Positions 26,116 to 34,560 are shown, numbered from the stretch's first letter. The stretch: DNA of 64,000 nt from Paenibacillus camerounensis (GCF_000723885.1 NZ_CCDG010000019.1:46206-110205), one strand, 5' to 3'. Notes: generated by a model from the sequence alone, not told the origin. Made by a program: numbers and translations.

Positions 26116-27120
26116 CTATTCCTCCAGGAATACAAGTCCGATAAAGTCCTCCGGCTCAATCCGTCCAAAATAATGCTTCAGATCAAGCCCGGACAGCGCC
26201 TCTCTGACCTCAGCATCCTCGTAACGCTTGCCGCGCAGCGCATTTTCGACATCCGCTACGTCACCGACGCCGAAGAAATCGCCGTAAATCTTGATATCTT
26301 TAATGAGGGAATCCTCAATATCCATACGGATATCGACGAGACCGGCCGGGAATTTGCGGGTGTGCTTCACATTGCTCTTCGGCGACAGGCCGTAGTTCCA
26401 GTCCCAGTTCTGGTAATGCTCCTTGGAGATTTCATTGATGCGGACCCAGTCATCCATTGTCAACTTGTACTGCGGAACCTCGGAAGCCTCCATGCCAAAG
26501 ATCGAGCGCAGCAGCCCCTCACGGAACTCCTCAATGGTCATTTCTGTATTGCCGAGCAGGTCTTTGATGTTAGCAACCCGGCTGCGCACGGACTTGGTGC
26601 TCTTGGATTTGAACTTCTCCGGGTTCACGTTCAGGGAAGCTTGTACATCATCGAGATTCAGATCGAACATCAGGGTACCATGGCTGAACATCCGTCCGCG
26701 GGTGGAGAACTGGGCGTTGCCGGAGATTTTGCGCTCGCCGACCTGCAGGTCGTTGCGTCCGCTCAGCTCAGCATTGACTCCCATGGACTGCAGATAGTCG
26801 ATGACCGGCTGGGTGAATTTGAGGAAGTTGTGGAACGATTCGCCGTCATCCCTGGTGATGAAGCTGAAATTCAGGTTGCCAAGGTCATGGTACACCGCTC
26901 CGCCTCCGGAGAGCCGGCGCACGACCTGGATGTTGTTTTCTTTTACATATTCCTGATTGATCTCTTCGATTGTATTCTGGTGCTTGCCGATGATGATGGA
27001 CGGGCTGTTGATATAAAAGAGCAGATAGCTGTCGTCCATCGGGAGGTTTTTGAGCGCGAACTCCTCAATGGCCAGGTTGATCGAAGCGTCTGTAATGCCG
27101 GTGTTATCAATAAAGAGCAT
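26116..27120 (-). CDS. lplJ: lipoate-protein ligase
   Basis: A 334-residue ligase that activates free lipoate with ATP and attaches it to lipoyl domains or GcvH, a salvage route for 2-oxoacid dehydrogenases and glycine cleavage. The length equals that of Bacillus LplJ. Typical elements are SIIIGKHQNTIEEIN, the lipoate loop VRRLSGGGAVYHD near residue 70, the catalytic lysine in GERKISGNAQ near 133, and the C-terminal accessory domain with DWNYGLSPK. The ATG has only a GGAGGAATATACT-like site close upstream. It is a single gene, convergent with the exporter. Confidence 0.92.
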   Translation of the reverse strand: MLFIDNTGITDASINLAIEEFALKNLPMDDSYLLFYINSPSIIIGKHQNTIEEINQEYVKENNIQVVRRLSGGGAVYHDLGNLNFSFITRDDGESFHNFLKFTQPVIDYLQSMGVNAELSGRNDLQVGERKISGNAQFSTRGRMFSHGTLMFDLNLDDVQASLNVNPEKFKSKSTKSVRSRVANIKDLLGNTEMTIEEFREGLLRSIFGMEASEVPQYKLTMDDWVRINEISKEHYQNWDWNYGLSPKSNVKHTRKFPAGLVDIRMDIEDSLIKDIKIYGDFFGVGDVADVENALRGKRYEDAEVREALSGLDLKHYFGRIEPEDFIGLVFLEE

Positions 27121-27390
27121 AGTATATTCCTCCGCCTGTACATGGTTAACTTCTGCATTTATTCTAAACTAAAAGCCCGGATTTCACAAAATAGAAAGTG
27201 TATTTCAGCTGATATATGAAAGTTGGAACAATTTGGAGCAGGTGCAGGGGACTCAGAGCAGGTCCGGATTAAGGCAGACCGGTTACATTGGCAAAAGAGT
27301 CCCACATCCATCATTGACGCGCTTCTGCGGGAAAGGCAATAATTGGGGCTATGGGTAACTCAATACGAGACTGGCAGAGGGAGTGTAACG

Positions 27391-28491
27391 ATGCTTGAAA
27401 AATATGGCCACGGCGGGGATCTGCTGACGGCAGCGGAGCTATATGGGGGAGGCAGCGGGGACAGGGATAGCGCTTTTGTTGATTTCAGCGCCAATATTAA
27501 CCCGCTCGGTCCGCCGCCTGCCGTGCTGGAGCTGCTGCGGGATGCTGAAGCTGCCGTCACGGCCTATCCTGATCCGGGGCACCGCCGGTTAAAAGCGCTG
27601 CTGGCCGCCGAACTGGGCGTCAGCACGGAATGGATTACTGTGGGCAACGGGGCTGCGGAGTCCATGGCGCTGCTGCTGCTGGCTGCAGCCCCGCGCCGGG
27701 TGGGGATCGTCGAGCCCTGCTTCTCCGAGTACCGCCAGCTGGCCGAGCAGTTCGGCGCGGAGGTGCTCTCTGTACAGGGGACGGCGGAGCAGGCATACCG
27801 GGCGGATGCGGAAGATATCGCCGGACTGCTGGAGCAGGTCGATCTGCTGTTCCTCGGCCAGCCGAACAACCCCAACGGCGTCCAGTATGCGCTGGACGAC
27901 CTGCGGCTCCTGGCCCGCAAGGCAGAGGCCTGCGGGACCTTGCTTGCCGTGGATGAAGCGTTCATCGACTTCATCCCGGAGGAGCGGCGGCAATCGCTGC
28001 TGCCGGAGCTGGCCGGGTTCCGTCATACGGTGCTGATCCGCTCGATGACGAAGTTTTTTGCCATTCCGGGGCTGCGGCTGGGCTTCACCATAGCAGCCCC
28101 GGAGCTTGCCGCGGGGATGAGCGGCAAGCAGGTGACCTGGAGCGTGAACGGCCTGGCGCAGCTGGCCGGAGAAGCCTGCCTGCGCAGCGGGCGCGGGTAT
28201 GCGGCGCGCACGCGTGCGCTGATCGCAGCAGAGCGGGAGCTGCTGCGGGCGGGCTTGCGGCGGCTGGGCTGCAGCGTGCCGCCGGGCGAAGCGAACTTCC
28301 TGCTGGCGCAGCTGCCGGAAGGGTGGACAGCTGCGGCCATGCAGGAGCAGCTTGGCCGCCGGGGCATCCTCGTGCGCAGCTGCGCGATGTATCCCGGCCT
28401 CGCCGCCGGGCATATCCGCGTGGCCGTCAAGGGGCATGAGGACAATGCCCGGCTGCTGCAGGAGCTGGAGGCGGCTCTGTCAGGGAGGTGA
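27391..28491 (+). CDS. cobD: threonine-phosphate decarboxylase CobD
   Basis: A PLP enzyme of the class I aminotransferase fold that turns L-threonine-O-3-phosphate into (R)-1-amino-2-propanol phosphate, the linker of cobalamin. I start at ATG 27391 (366 residues) because GGGAG lies close before it and the typical N-terminus MLEKYGHGGDLLTAAE follows. Other markers are DFSANINPLGPP, the NNPNG substrate motif, the PLP lysine in SMTKFFAIPGLRLGF, and the C-terminal IRVAVKGHEDN. The gene is distinctly GC-rich. I see no B12 riboswitch box upstream. It heads the first cobalamin block, but 730 bases separate it from cbiZ. Confidence 0.92.
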   Translation: MLEKYGHGGDLLTAAELYGGGSGDRDSAFVDFSANINPLGPPPAVLELLRDAEAAVTAYPDPGHRRLKALLAAELGVSTEWITVGNGAAESMALLLLAAAPRRVGIVEPCFSEYRQLAEQFGAEVLSVQGTAEQAYRADAEDIAGLLEQVDLLFLGQPNNPNGVQYALDDLRLLARKAEACGTLLAVDEAFIDFIPEERRQSLLPELAGFRHTVLIRSMTKFFAIPGLRLGFTIAAPELAAGMSGKQVTWSVNGLAQLAGEACLRSGRGYAARTRALIAAERELLRAGLRRLGCSVPPGEANFLLAQLPEGWTAAAMQEQLGRRGILVRSCAMYPGLAAGHIRVAVKGHEDNARLLQELEAALSGR

Positions 28492-28532
28492 GCCTGTAGC
28501 GGCCGGCTGCCGCGAAGGCTAATTAGTGCTGT

Positions 28533-28730
28533 TGTATGCTACTGAATGCTGATGAATGCTGATGAATGCTGATGAATGCGATAAATGCCGCTGAATGCGA
28601 ATGCAGCTGCTAAATGCTACTGAATGTGTATACAGACTGTGAGAAAAATGGCAAGTGCTGATGAGTTCTACTGAATACTGCTCTATGCTGCTCTATTCTA
28701 CTAAACGCTGCTGAATACTAAAAGATATGG
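28533..28730 (+). repeat. short-period repeat, consensus GATGAATGCT (10 bp)
   Basis: The core 28541-28600 contains four near-perfect 10-base units, with decaying copies (CTGAATGC, CTAAATGCTA, CTGAATAC) out to about 28730. It occupies the first part of the 730-base gap between cobD and cbiZ and has no plausible coding frame. Confidence 0.7.
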
Positions 28731-28903
28731 GAGCAAGCTAATCAATCCTGCGAATGATATAGTTGCTTACCAATGCCAGTGACTACTGCTGTTTTGCAGA
28801 AATACAGGCGTCCAGGCTAATGGAGCGGTTACGGTGGGCATTTCGTTAGAAGGCAGGTAAATATTGCAGGTGAAGGATGCTCAGCTGAGTATTTCTGAAT
28901 CGG

Positions 28904-28970
28904 ATTAGGTGGAAAAACGCCATCTATTTTGGGGACCGCTACAGATAAGAGGGAGTTAGGTGGAAAAAGG
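28904..28970 (+). repeat. TTAGGTGGAAAAA dispersed element, two copies
   Basis: TTAGGTGGAAAAA occurs at 28905-28917 and 28956-28968, 51 bases apart. The same motif, partly palindromic, recurs between cobS and cobQ at 43896-44086. The rest of the gap (28731-28903, 28971-29221) is AT-rich with no recognised feature. Confidence 0.6.
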
Positions 28971-29221
28971 TCACTTAATTCTGCTGTTTTTGCCTGTTAG
29001 GAGGTGACCAGACGAAAATAAGTGAGTATTTTTCAAATAATCCTCAAAAATCCGGAGAAATGAAGGTATTAAATGGAGAAAATCCAACTAAATATCTGTG
29101 TTAGTGTAGCGGAAGTGGCACAGCCGATATGGTGGGCGGAGTGATTGAGTTGGAAGCAGCATAGAATCAGTGGAGTAAAAGTAAAGTGAAAGTATATGAA
29201 AAGTAAAGGGCGTGAATTGAT

Positions 29222-29977
29222 ATGGCAGAAGTAAAGATTCCCTTTAAGCTTGCTGGCGGGGAGCGGTCGTTCTACTCCAGCATCTGGCCGGGACTGGTGC
29301 TGGAGTGGAAAGAGGAGCATCTGCTGCTGGAATTTCCGGCAGAGGCGGACAGTATTTCCAGTGCAGTATACGGCGGAGGAATGAGCCGGCTGAAGCGGGC
29401 TGTGAACCAGTATGTCAGCCGCGACTATGAGTGCAGTAATCCTGTACGTGATATGGAGAACAAGCTGACAGAATGGGGTTACCCGCTGGAAGGCTGCGCG
29501 GGTCTAATGACGGCAGTGCCGCTGGAGCATGCAGCTGTTGCTGAGGAGAATACAGGATCGGCAGGAATCTTTTGCTGCGTGACTGCGGCTGCGGGCAATG
29601 CGGCACGCGCCGGGGTGGAACGGAATGTGCTGAAGGCCTACCGTCCGGGTACGATCAATATTATGCTCGGCATAGACGGTCTGCTTACTCCGTCAGCGAT
29701 GGTGAACGCCGTGATTACGGCAACCGAAGCCAAGGCCGCAGCCCTGTCCGACCTTGGGATCACCGATTCCGAGAACGGGCTGACAGCTACAGGTACGACT
29801 ACGGATGCAATTGTGCTGGCAGTCAGCGGGAGCCGCGGCTATGGGGCGGAGCATGTGTACGCCGGTACAGCGACTGATCTTGGGGGAGCGATTGGCAGGC
29901 TGGTGTATGCAGCGCTAACAGGCAGCCTCCGCTCGGTACAAGCTGAGCAGGAGCAGGCAAGGATGAACGGCGAATGA
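29222..29977 (+). CDS. cbiZ: adenosylcobinamide amidohydrolase CbiZ
   Basis: CbiZ cleaves the aminopropanol side chain of (adenosyl)cobinamide or pseudo-B12 to give adenosylcobyric acid, which lets the cell salvage and remodel foreign corrinoids. The 251-residue protein has the family pattern: SSAVYGGGMSRLKRAVN near residue 43, VERNVLKAYRPGTINIML (start VERNVL) with the conserved N-I-M, ATEAKAAALSDLGI, and the C-terminal TGTTTDAIVLAVSG and GGAIGRLVY. It is the first gene of a run cbiZ-cbiB-cobC, and makes cobyric acid that CbiB (next gene) can use again with CobD's product. The ribosome site is weak (AAAGGGCG). Confidence 0.9.
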   Translation: MAEVKIPFKLAGGERSFYSSIWPGLVLEWKEEHLLLEFPAEADSISSAVYGGGMSRLKRAVNQYVSRDYECSNPVRDMENKLTEWGYPLEGCAGLMTAVPLEHAAVAEENTGSAGIFCCVTAAAGNAARAGVERNVLKAYRPGTINIMLGIDGLLTPSAMVNAVITATEAKAAALSDLGITDSENGLTATGTTTDAIVLAVSGSRGYGAEHVYAGTATDLGGAIGRLVYAALTGSLRSVQAEQEQARMNGE

Positions 29978-30014
29978 GCATTCATCTGCGCCGGATCTTT
30001 AATAACCGGCAAAT

Positions 30015-30175
30015 GCACACCCCGTTGAACCCGATATGGCGTGCTGTGAATACAGTTGCCGCACATTACCGATTAGGGAATGCCAAGCCAACATACACCG
30101 GCATGAGCCGGATGTGGAGAGCTCGCCAAGCGGAGCATGCGCTGCGCCGGATAGGGCAGTCTCGGCAATTAAGCA
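30015..30175 (+). repeat. about 77-base imperfect direct repeat in the cbiZ-cbiB spacer
   Basis: The motif CACCCCGTTGAACCC-GATATGG (30018-30039) and a relative at 30093-30117 (ACACCGGCATGAGCC-GGATGTGG) start 77 bases apart, and later parts (CGATTAGGGAATG and GGATAGGGCAGT) also correspond. A third copy of the 25-base core lies in the cobC-like gene at 31655-31679. A 78-codon frame (29974-30210) spans the spacer with ATGA overlaps to both neighbours, but its product is not recognisable and seems to be made from the repeats. Confidence 0.5.
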
Positions 30176-30206
30176 TTGCGCCGGGCCGGCCATGGAGAAC
30201 CTGTTC

Positions 30207-31166
30207 ATGACGGCCGCAATCCTGTTGCTTGCCGCCTATGTGCTTGATCGTCTTATTGGCGATCCGAGGAGCCTGCCTCATCCCGTTATACTCATGGGAA
30301 AAGCAATCACCCTACTTGAGCGGGCAATCCGCCGCTGCTTCCGCCAGCCGCGCAGCCTGAAGCAGGCCGGTGTCCTGCTGCCCCTGCTGGTAGCAGGCGG
30401 CAGCTGGCTGGTAACAGCCGTATTACTCTGGCTCCTGTCACAGATCTCGCTATGGCTGGCATTAGCGGCTGAAGCCTGGCTGATCTCTACAACCATTGCC
30501 TCCAAGGGACTTAAGGATGCCGGGATGGCGGTCTATGCAGAGCTGCGGAAAGGTGACCTTCCGGCAGCCAGACAGGCGCTTGGCATGATCGTCGGGCGCG
30601 ACACGGCTCAACTGGATAGTCCGGAGATTGTACGGGGTACGGTAGAGACGGTTGCCGAGAATATTGTGGATGCGATCATTTCTCCGTTATTCTACGCGCT
30701 GCTTGGCGGCGCACCGCTTGCTATGGCCTATCGCGCCGTGAACACACTGGATTCGATGGTCGGCTATAAAAACGACAAATATATTAATCTTGGCTGGGCC
30801 TCTGCCCGGTTGGATGACGTTGCTAATTACATACCGGCGCGTATAACAGCGCTGCTGTTAACCCTCTGCGCAAGGCTGCTCCGGCTGGACTGGCGCAGAA
30901 GCTGGCAGACCGTGCAGCGTGATGCCCGCCTTCATCCGAGCCCCAACAGCGGCTATCCTGAATCAGCAGTAGCCGGAGCGCTGGGCATCCGTCTCGGCGG
31001 AGTGAATGTCTACCACGGTGTGGCCTCGTTCCGCGCCTATATGGGTGAACCAGTCCGCAGTCTGGAACCGGATGATATTATTGTTACTTCCCGGCTGATG
31101 CTGCTTTCTTCTACTCTTTTTGTACTCCTTTGTGCAGCAGCAGCCTTCTTATGGAACGGAGGGTGA
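30207..31166 (+). CDS. cbiB: adenosylcobinamide-phosphate synthase CbiB
   Basis: An integral membrane enzyme that joins aminopropanol phosphate to adenosylcobyric acid, giving adenosylcobinamide phosphate. I favour ATG 30207 (319 residues) because GGAG lies nine bases upstream; ATG 30192 has no such site. Family marks are AYVLDRLIGDPRSLPHPVIL near the start, ETVAENIVDAIISPLFYALL near residue 145, YRAVNTLDSMVGYKND near 175, and HPSPNSGYPESAVAGALGI near 250. Four or five hydrophobic stretches agree with membrane location. The phosphatase gene follows after ten bases. Confidence 0.92.
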   Translation: MTAAILLLAAYVLDRLIGDPRSLPHPVILMGKAITLLERAIRRCFRQPRSLKQAGVLLPLLVAGGSWLVTAVLLWLLSQISLWLALAAEAWLISTTIASKGLKDAGMAVYAELRKGDLPAARQALGMIVGRDTAQLDSPEIVRGTVETVAENIVDAIISPLFYALLGGAPLAMAYRAVNTLDSMVGYKNDKYINLGWASARLDDVANYIPARITALLLTLCARLLRLDWRRSWQTVQRDARLHPSPNSGYPESAVAGALGIRLGGVNVYHGVASFRAYMGEPVRSLEPDDIIVTSRLMLLSSTLFVLLCAAAAFLWNGG

Positions 31167-31176
31167 GCAGGACATT

Positions 31177-31881
31177 ATGAATGGTCTGGCACGGGGAGCA
31201 TCACACGGAACGCGTCTAATAGAGCTGGTACTACTGCGCCATGGGCACACGCAGTGGAATAAGGAGCGCCGTTATCTGGGGAGCAGTGATCTGCCGCTGC
31301 TGCCCGAAGAACGGGAGAAGCTGGCTGCGTACAAAGCGCTGCCGGAGCTTACCGGGGAGTTCTGGCGGATATACTGCAGCGATCTGCTGCGCTGCAGAGA
31401 GACTTTGGAGGCAGTGGTGCCATCACTGGCAGCCCGGGCTATATACGATTCAAGGCTGCGGGAGACCTCCTTCGGGGAGTGGGAGGGCTGCACATATGAA
31501 CAGCTCTGCGATAATCCGCTATACAGAAGCTGGATTGATGATCCGGCGGCGGTTACGCCGCCTGGGGGAGAAGCCTGGGCAGCTTTTGCGGCCCGGCTGG
31601 AGCAGTTCCTGGCAACGCTGCTTAAGGAAGCGGAAGAATCAGAACCATCAGGCGTACACCGCCCTGAACCCCATATGGGAAGCGGACAGCAAGGCAGTAA
31701 GGAGGCCGCCCCTCACGGTCATGAACCGCATAAGCTGCGCGTCCTTATCGTCACCCACGGCGGCGTAGTCCGCCACTGGTTGGCTAAGATACAGCCGGGG
31801 CTCACGTTCCGCACTGCAGCAGCTCCGCCTCCGGGAACGGCGGTAGTCATTCGGCTGCAGCATACGCCAACCCGCGCTTAG
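31177..31881 (+). CDS. cobC: histidine phosphatase, probable alpha-ribazole phosphatase (CobC-like)
   Basis: A 234-residue branch-1 histidine phosphatase that in this context most likely removes the 5'-phosphate of alpha-ribazole phosphate or cobalamin phosphate. The catalytic block is LLRHGHTQWNKERRYLG near residue 17, with partners R in YCSDLLRCRETL, E in RETSFGEWEG and H in IVTHGGVVRHW. ATG 31177 follows GGAGGGTGAGCAGG. A linker of about 30 residues (SEPSGVHRPEPHMGSGQQG onwards) is inserted before the last motif; its DNA contains a copy of the repeat from the cbiZ-cbiB spacer. The stop codon lies inside the terminator hairpin. General phosphoglycerate-mutase-like specificity cannot be excluded. 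Confidence 0.82.
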   Translation: MNGLARGASHGTRLIELVLLRHGHTQWNKERRYLGSSDLPLLPEEREKLAAYKALPELTGEFWRIYCSDLLRCRETLEAVVPSLAARAIYDSRLRETSFGEWEGCTYEQLCDNPLYRSWIDDPAAVTPPGGEAWAAFAARLEQFLATLLKEAEESEPSGVHRPEPHMGSGQQGSKEAAPHGHEPHKLRVLIVTHGGVVRHWLAKIQPGLTFRTAAAPPPGTAVVIRLQHTPTRA

Positions 31882-31899
31882 CGCGGGTTGTTTGCTTTT
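31869..31899 (+). terminator. terminator overlapping the cobC stop codon
   Basis: AACCCGCGC and GCGCGGGTT form a perfect stem with a TTA loop; the last codons and the TAG are part of it, and GTTTGCTTTT follows. Confidence 0.8.
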
Positions 31900-31926
31900 C
31901 AAGCCTTCGGGCAGAGCAGTCTTATT

Positions 31927-32613
31927 TTACTGGAAAGTCAGCCAGCCCTCAGCCATGCGCCGGCCGAGCTCTTTTGCCGAAGCAGCGTCGTAATGCAGAT
32001 AGTCGCCTTTATGGGTGAGCCCAGCCGAATCCGCCAGAAAGAACCTGTCATAAACCGCCGCTGCTGACTCCAGCGCCCGGTTAATCTGATCTGTATAAGG
32101 GTATTCTTCCGGCAGGATGAATCCGCCCAATTTTGCTGAGATAAAAGGAACGTCCCCTGCATTCAGCTCCTCCCGCAGGCTGGTGATCAGCTTGAATAAA
32201 TGGTCTTTATAAGCTGAGGCGTCTGTCTCCAGCTCGGAATCGCTCTCCCCCTGAGCCCACAAAATGCCGCTGAGCTGACCGCTCTCCATAGCCAGACGTG
32301 CCCGTGTAACAGCCCGCTCATACAGATCCCCTCCGGGTACCCAGCGTTCAATCTTCGTTCCGCCTACTGCACAGGGAATCAGCCCTGCCGTTTCTCCGTT
32401 CAATGTACCCAGCACAATCCGGGCGAAAGTCAATCCCGGTCCTACACCCACCAGTGCAGGCTTATCATTATGAACGGGCTCTTTTGCTTTCAGCCACACC
32501 CCGTTATCGTCCAGCTTATAGATATTCCTCTCAGGCTCTGCGTTGGTATCAGGCCCTTCCAGTGGTCCTCTGCCTGCCATATTGGATTGTCCGATTAACA
32601 AGAATAAGCGCAT
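31927..32613 (-). CDS. sialate O-acetylesterase-domain (SASA/CE6-type) carbohydrate esterase
   Basis: A 228-residue SGNH-like esterase likely to remove acetyl groups from sugars. The catalytic serine is in LLIGQSNMAGRG (residue 10), followed by the glycine block VGPGLTFA, the family segment PCAVGGTKIERW, the oxyanion motif ILWAQGESDSE near residue 118, and the C-terminal HYDAASAKELGRRMAEGW with the catalytic histidine. No signal peptide is present, so it acts in the cytoplasm, probably on imported oligosaccharides. The next genes on the other strand (GH105, GH2) also suit degradation of acetylated plant polysaccharide fragments; this link is inference. Confidence 0.82.
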   Translation of the reverse strand: MRLFLLIGQSNMAGRGPLEGPDTNAEPERNIYKLDDNGVWLKAKEPVHNDKPALVGVGPGLTFARIVLGTLNGETAGLIPCAVGGTKIERWVPGGDLYERAVTRARLAMESGQLSGILWAQGESDSELETDASAYKDHLFKLITSLREELNAGDVPFISAKLGGFILPEEYPYTDQINRALESAAAVYDRFFLADSAGLTHKGDYLHYDAASAKELGRRMAEGWLTFQ

Positions 32614-32909
32614 GCTGCAACACTCCTGTTCTGATTGTTCAAAACGCTGAATTTCACAAGGATACTAGCATACAAAGTTTAGAATGACAATGACCAGGGA
32701 TACGTAGACCGGAAGGCCGCCAGGTCAGCAGATAAAAAGCTCGAATCTTACAAATGAAGCTTATTTTTTTCCATTCCAGTGCTTGGGCGGAGCATGATAG
32801 GATTCTTATATTAAGAGATTTGTACAGGAGGCAGAAGGCTGTTCTCGTGTATTGAAGGCAGCAAATGTAGTAACGGTAGTACATAAACAACGGGGAGGCT
32901 TTTTGAACA

Positions 32910-33938
32910 ATGAAGCTGGACTTAACGGATATTGACCTGAAAAAGGTTACCGACAGCGTAGTCAATTACACACTCGGTATGGATCTGACCTGGAACTGGC
33001 CTTGCGGTGTTGCTTATTACGGAGTCAGCCGGGCTTTTGAAGTCACGGGGGAGCAGAGCTATCTGGAGCGGATGGCCGACTGGTGTGCGGAATATATAGA
33101 GGCAGGGCTGCCGGCTGAGTGGACGGTTAATACCTGCGCGATGGGCCATATGCTGCTTACACTGTATGAACAGACCAAGGAACAGAAATATCTTGATCTG
33201 ATTGTAAGCAAGCTGGATTATCTGCAGAACCGGGCTTTGCGATTCGGGGACAGTGTGCTTCAGCATACGGTTTCAGCCAAAAATGACTTTCCGGAGCAGG
33301 CCTGGGCCGACACGCTGTTCATGGCAGCGTACTTCGAATTGCGTGCAGGCGTGCTGCTTGGGGAGAAAAAGTGGATTGACGACGCGCTCCGCCAGTTCTT
33401 CTGGCATATCAACTACCTGCAGGATGAACACACAAGCCTGTGGTATCACGGTTACAATCACATTGAGGACAATCACATGTCCGGCCTCTACTGGGCACGC
33501 GCCAACGCCTGGGCAGCCTACACCATGTCCAGAGTCGGCAAAATCCTGCCAGAAGCCTACCTGTATCCGCCGTATATGCACATTTCCAGCTCACTGCGTG
33601 ACCAGCTTGCCGCCATCAAAAAGCTGCAGAAGCCTGACGGCCTCTGGGGCACCGTGCTCGACCATATGGAGGCGTATGGCGAGGTATCGGCTACAGCAGG
33701 TATTGGTGCGGCTATGGTCATGCAGGGGAATCCGCTGCACGGGAAATATGTTAACCAGGCGCTGCAAGGCCTGCTCGATAATATCGCCGACAACGGCCGT
33801 GTGCTGAACGTATCCGGCGGAACGGCAGTAATGAACGACCTGGCCGGCTATCTGGGCATCGACCGGAAGTGGGCGCAGGGCTGGGGGCAGGGGCTGGCAC
33901 TGGCGTTCCTGTGTGCGGTGATTGAACAGACGCGGTAA
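32910..33938 (+). CDS. GH105/GH88-type unsaturated uronyl hydrolase
   Basis: A 342-residue (alpha/alpha)6-barrel hydrolase of the YteR/GH105 kind, which removes the 4,5-unsaturated uronic acid left by pectin or glycosaminoglycan lyases. The general acid aspartate is D134 in EQAWADTLFMAAYF; WYHGYNHIEDNHMSGLYWARANAWAAYTM (from WYHGYN) and KPDGLWGTVLDH are typical active-site stretches. It has no signal peptide, so it is intracellular. The site GGGGAGG precedes the ATG; the GH2 gene has the same site. The 296-base gap upstream holds the divergent promoters, but I cannot place them firmly. Confidence 0.87.
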   Translation: MKLDLTDIDLKKVTDSVVNYTLGMDLTWNWPCGVAYYGVSRAFEVTGEQSYLERMADWCAEYIEAGLPAEWTVNTCAMGHMLLTLYEQTKEQKYLDLIVSKLDYLQNRALRFGDSVLQHTVSAKNDFPEQAWADTLFMAAYFELRAGVLLGEKKWIDDALRQFFWHINYLQDEHTSLWYHGYNHIEDNHMSGLYWARANAWAAYTMSRVGKILPEAYLYPPYMHISSSLRDQLAAIKKLQKPDGLWGTVLDHMEAYGEVSATAGIGAAMVMQGNPLHGKYVNQALQGLLDNIADNGRVLNVSGGTAVMNDLAGYLGIDRKWAQGWGQGLALAFLCAVIEQTR

Positions 33939-33959
33939 GCGGGAACGCCCGTTTAGCAT

Positions 33960-34165
33960 CTGTATCCTGCTCGCAAAAAGTCAGGCGAAGCAAAAGTTAG
34001 GTTTCGTTAGGTAACTATTTGCCAAAAATTCAGGTGGAGCATCAGCGAGACTGTGTTAGATGACTTTCGCCAAAAAGGCTAAACGGAGCAGTGTAGCTCT
34101 TCATAGGATTATGCCGCAAAAGCCCGGCAGAACAGTGTGGCTCCTTCATTAAGTAACTATTTTCA
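33960..34165 (+). repeat. degenerate tandem repeat, period about 45-50 bases
   Basis: Four related segments can be aligned: GTTAGGTAACTATTTGCC (34004), GTTAGATGACTTTCGCC (34056), CATAGGATTATGCCGC (34102) and CATTAAGTAACTATTTTC (34148). Each is followed by an A-run, a CAGGYGGARCA-like stretch and GYGTRGCTCCTT-like ends. The array lies in the 622-base gap between the GH105 and GH2 genes and has no coding frame. Confidence 0.55.
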
Positions 34166-34222
34166 AAAAAAAACAGGCGGACCAGCGTTACTCCTTGGAT
34201 GGAGGCGCTGGTTCGCCTGTTT
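34162..34222. terminator. 17-bp hairpin with minus-strand T-run
   Basis: AAACAGGCGGACCAGCG (34171-34187) pairs with CGCTGGTTCGCCTGTTT (34206-34222), with one G-U pair. On the minus strand it is followed by a run of nine T; on the plus strand by weaker AAATT. It sits between convergent genes, at the edge of the repeat array. Confidence 0.6.
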
Positions 34223-34269
34223 AAATTGTGGCCGGCTCCGCTAACAGACCCAGGAGGCGTTTTTACTGT

Positions 34270-34390
34270 AGAGTTATCAGTAAGAAAGCCTAGCAGTAAA
34301 GATAGGTGCTAGAGTCCAACAGTGGCGTCTAACAGTAGAGTCTGGCACTAAAACCCAGCAGCAGAATACGGCATTAGACTTCTGCGATCT
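34270..34390 (+). repeat. weak short-period repeat (about 13-15 bases)
   Basis: Segments such as AGCAGTAAAGATAGG, AACAGTAGAGTCTGG, GGCACTAAAACCC, AGCAGCAGAATACGG and GGCATTAGACTTC succeed one another with loose periodicity. I see no other feature in the rest of this gap (34391-34476). Confidence 0.35.
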
Positions 34391-34476
34391 TCTCTCAGCC
34401 AGTGAACTCGAACGAACTTGTACGAAATCAGCACCTGCCAGCCAACGGCAGAGAGCCGGAGCCACACAAGATACAG

Positions 34477-34505
34477 AAAAAAAGCCCGCGCCGTCAGACG
34501 TGGGC
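34477..34505 (-). terminator. terminator of the GH2 gene
   Basis: GCCCGCG and CGTGGGC form the stem; read on the minus strand it ends in TTTTTTT. It lies 55 bases beyond the GH2 stop codon. Confidence 0.75.
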
Positions 34506-34560
34506 TTCTAAGCATTAAACACTAAACATTAATCACCAACCGCCAACCGCCAAACAAACC

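Noticed and set aside
26083..27219. A 378-codon plus-strand frame opposite lplJ
   Set aside because: It is antisense to a full-length, well-recognised lipoate ligase gene; its product has no recognisable domain.
27121..27390. Possible cobalamin riboswitch before cobD, and likewise before cobT (41213-41397) and cobQ
   Set aside because: I could not find the B12-box core (GCCACTG and the AGCCAGGAGACC-like element) or a matching stem order in any of these leaders.
28492..29221. CRISPR array suggested by the repeats between cobD and cbiZ
   Set aside because: Repeat units are 10-13 bases, degenerate and without unique spacers; no cas genes are present in the window.
29974..30210. A 78-codon frame between cbiZ and cbiB with ATGA overlaps on both ends
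   Set aside because: Its sequence is built from imperfect direct repeats and the product matches no family I know; kept only as part of the repeat entry and finding.
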